Made by a program: the position numbers and the translations under genes. Source: Tubiluchus corallicola (taxonomy: Eukaryota > Priapulida > Priapulimorpha > Priapulimorphida > Tubiluchidae). From it: 64,000 bases of DNA. The notes under the pieces are model-generated. The model was not told the origin of the DNA. It saw nothing but the letters and a program-made list of their open reading frames with translations, and searched no databases. The stretch covers positions 682,001 through 746,000 of the forward strand of contig JAQGDQ010002369.1 in the NCBI GenBank assembly GCA_030141605.1. Direction: 5' to 3'. Shown in pieces: positions 62,226 to 64,000 of the stretch; the first letter of the stretch is position 1; each line of letters opens with the position of its first letter.

Positions 62226-63185
62226 TTAAACCCCTTGAGGAAGTTCCTTAAGGGGTTTTTTTTTGCCTGCATGCAGCAGGCGGTTTTTTAGCGCTTCTTC
62301 TGCTTCTTCGAAATAGACCCAGACTTCTTCCAGGCCTACTTCATCAGCTTTTCTTAGCGATGCATAGAGGGTTTCAGAACTAAGTGGCCAACCGGGAAGG
62401 TGGGTATTTTTTCTGGATAAGAGAATTCTCTTTGGATTGGGGTTTTGTACCCATTCTCTCTCCAATTGTTCCCAGTCCTCGAATAGAGTTACTTTTGCAT
62501 TGGGGGCGTAATGGCGGTATTTCATACCAGGTGCGAGAACTTGCGTCTGATCGATGATGACCTCCTTGTGAAGGAAATCTTCCAGCGATTGACGGGTAAT
62601 GCTTCCCGGGCGGAGTAATCGGTAGGGTTTATGGATGAGACTGATCACCGTGGATTCCAGGCCGTAGGTGCAAGGGTCGCCATCCAGGATCAGGGGGATC
62701 TTTTCATTGAGATCATCTAGGACATGTTCGGCCAGTGTGGGGCTTGGTTTTCCAGAAAGGTTTGCAGAAGGAGCTACCAGAGGACCTGATTGTTGAAGAA
62801 GTTTTTGTGCAATGAGATGGGACGGGATACGGACAGCAAGTGTAGGAAGGCGGGCAGAGACAATGGGAGGCACACTGTTTCTTCTGTTAAGAATGACAGT
62901 AAGAGGTCCGGGAGAAAAATGTTCCATCAACAGGTAGAAATCCTTCGGGATATCGCACGCTGCTTTTTCTACTTCAGATACAGAAGAGAAATGAGCGATC
63001 AAGGGATTGTCAGAAGGCCTCCCCTTTACCTGAAAAATTTTTTGAATCCCCTTCTCATGATAGAGACTTGCCCCAAGTCCATACACGGTCTCTGTGGGGA
63101 AAGCGAGAATTCCTCCTTTTGAGAGGATTTCAGCTGCCTGAAGAAGATCGGACTCTTGAACGGGTGAGGCAATTCGGGTTTTCAT
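62226..63185 (-). CDS. sua5: Threonylcarbamoyl-AMP synthase (Sua5 type)
   Basis: 319 residues. Makes threonylcarbamoyl-AMP from Thr, bicarbonate and ATP for the universal t6A37 modification of tRNAs reading ANN codons. YrdC domain: GGILAFPTETVYGLGASLY, KVKGRPSDNPLIAH, PGPLTVIL and VAPSANLSGKPSPT. The linker and C-terminal Sua5 domain are present (PGMKYRHYAPNA, the linker that closes on the active site), so this is the long Sua5 form, not the short TsaC. Normal length. Divergent from gloB, 41 bp apart. Confidence 0.9.
   Translation of the reverse strand: MKTRIASPVQESDLLQAAEILSKGGILAFPTETVYGLGASLYHEKGIQKIFQVKGRPSDNPLIAHFSSVSEVEKAACDIPKDFYLLMEHFSPGPLTVILNRRNSVPPIVSARLPTLAVRIPSHLIAQKLLQQSGPLVAPSANLSGKPSPTLAEHVLDDLNEKIPLILDGDPCTYGLESTVISLIHKPYRLLRPGSITRQSLEDFLHKEVIIDQTQVLAPGMKYRHYAPNAKVTLFEDWEQLEREWVQNPNPKRILLSRKNTHLPGWPLSSETLYASLRKADEVGLEEVWVYFEEAEEALKNRLLHAGKKKPLKELPQGV
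62228..62264 (+). terminator. Strong intrinsic terminator overlapping the end of sua5
   Basis: AAACCCCTTGAGGAA pairs with TTCCTTAAGGGGTTT, then nine T. The left arm and loop code for the last residues of the convergent sua5 gene. Confidence 0.9.
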
Positions 63186-63226
63186 GCTTCCATTCTACCA
63201 TTATTTCCGATACAAAAGAAAGGCGT

Positions 63227-63927
63227 ATGGAAAAGTCAGTGATTATCATTCCCTGCCTGAAAGACAATTATTCCTATCTTCTTCATGCTAAAGATACGGT
63301 GATTGTGATCGATCCTGCAGAAGAGGAAAAGATTAACGATCGTCTTGAAGAGGATTCTCTCCCTTTAAACTATCTTTTATGTACTCATCATCATACTGAT
63401 CATATGGCTGGGGCCTTTGGTTTGAAGAAAAAGATTGGTTGTAAGATGTGGGGCCCTGACGAAAGGATTCCAGAGCTCGATCGAGTAGTGAGAGGTGGAG
63501 ACAAATTAAAGATGGGCTCTTTTACCCTGGAGGTGATCGATACGCCTGGTCATACAAAGCGTTTGTTATTATTGGAAGAAAGGAAAAATCCTCTTTACAG
63601 GAGATGTTCTTTTTGGAGGAGGCTGCGGTAGGATCTTTGAAGGAACTCCGGAAGAAATGCTCCGATCTCTAAAAAAAATTGCTAACTTTCCAGATGATAC
63701 AGAAATTTATTGCGGACATGAGTATACTCTGAAAAATCTAAAATTTGCTTTAACGTTACGAAGAAGCGGAAAGATTGAGAAAAATGAATAAATCGACTAT
63801 GCCATCAACCCTGGGCCTAGAAAAGAAAACCAATCCTTTCTTACGTGCCGGTGCATTGAAAGATCGATATCAGCTCTCGGAGGTAGAGACTTTTGCAAAA
63901 ATCAGAAAACTTAGGGATTCCTTTTAG
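63227..63927 (+). pseudogene. gloB: Hydroxyacylglutathione hydrolase (glyoxalase II), three frameshifts
   Basis: Metallo-beta-lactamase-fold enzyme that completes methylglyoxal detoxification. ATG at 63227; CTHHHTDHMAG (THxHxDH metal motif), DTPGHT, then in other frames [37 protein letters not shown] and the C-terminal STLGLEKKTNPFLRA. The shifts are at short runs: after GGTCATAC (one A too few, about 63555), at CTTTAC (one T too few, about 63594) and in A5 (63779-63784, one too many). Corrected, it would be a normal protein of about 233 residues. All three are homopolymer changes, which favours sequence error or very recent decay. Confidence 0.82.
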
Positions 63928-64000
63928 ATCGCTTTTCGAAGAAAGCCATCGAAGTCAAAAGGAACAAATTGTCGGACTGATACTCTTCGTTTTGGTCCAT
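63924..64000 (-). CDS. Partial C-terminus of a gene cut by the window edge
   Basis: A minus-strand frame open from the window edge encodes PKRRVSVRQFVPFDFDGFLR and ends with a stop at 63924, convergent with gloB. The composition looks coding, but the piece is too short to identify. Confidence 0.3.
   Translation of the reverse strand, partial: GPKRRVSVRQFVPFDFDGFLRKAI

Overview
The window looks like a piece of chromosome from an environmental, amoeba-associated member of the Chlamydiales (Waddlia/Parachlamydia type). This placement is inference from gene content. It rests on Legionella-type major outer membrane proteins, short proteins with paired (bilobed) hydrophobic domains like chlamydial inclusion membrane proteins, tandem SET-domain proteins like the chlamydial effector NUE, a SodiT-type dicarboxylate carrier, and many eukaryote-like domains (PP2C, OGFr, class I cyclic nucleotide phosphodiesterase, CCR4-like nuclease, leucine-rich and ankyrin-like repeats). 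There is no rRNA, tRNA, CRISPR array or complete insertion sequence that I can support.

Layout. 0-7.7 kb (mostly minus strand): a type III polyketide synthase, a membrane protein, a UbiG-like methyltransferase and a frameshifted thiol peroxidase form one compact operon; then a HIT protein, two tandem structurally conserved candidate small RNAs (4.40-4.66 kb), an outer membrane protein, a frameshifted TauE/SafE permease and a 443-residue unknown. 7.8-13.2 kb (plus): a Pro-rich protein, a large candidate inclusion membrane protein, an LRR protein and a lipoprotein. 13.2-15.9 kb: a decaying zone with a multiply broken proline-rich gene, a NUDIX remnant and a 49-bp perfect inverted repeat. 15.9-28.7 kb: an OMP, small unknowns, a broken eukaryotic-type phosphodiesterase, a GNAT enzyme, a ZIP transporter, an MFS transporter, a CX5R phosphatase-like effector candidate, RlmB and PP2C. 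28.8-36.2 kb: a tail-anchored nuclease-fold protein, paired OMPs, a Ppx/GppA enzyme, an OGFr-domain protein, a double PspC protein and two SET proteins. 36.3-44.3 kb: a coiled-coil protein, glycerol uptake and catabolism (glpF, glpK, glpD), a second Legionella-type OMP (frameshifted) and OsmC. 44.3-48.7 kb: an S9 peptidase, an adenylate kinase carrying a signal peptide, a second EEP-family enzyme and a frameshifted thioesterase. 48.7-52.0 kb: a cluster of paralogous ankyrin-like repeat proteins with C-terminal membrane segments. 52-64 kb: a SodiT-type carrier, an aldo-keto reductase, a DMT permease, an ADP-forming acyl-CoA synthetase fused to a GNAT domain, an RDD protein, a Trp/Pro-rich membrane protein, Sua5 and a frameshifted gloB.

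How the genes fit together. Housekeeping and metabolic genes (glycerol use, thiol peroxidase, OsmC, GloB, Sua5, RlmB) are interleaved with a large accessory set that looks built for life inside a eukaryotic cell: membrane-inserted unknowns, chromatin, phosphoprotein and phosphoinositide enzymes, exported hydrolases and surface porins. At least ten otherwise well-conserved genes are interrupted by single-base indels, mostly in short homopolymers, so part of the apparent pseudogenisation may be draft-sequence error. The proline-rich gene at 13.2-14.9 kb and the NUDIX remnant look genuinely decayed.
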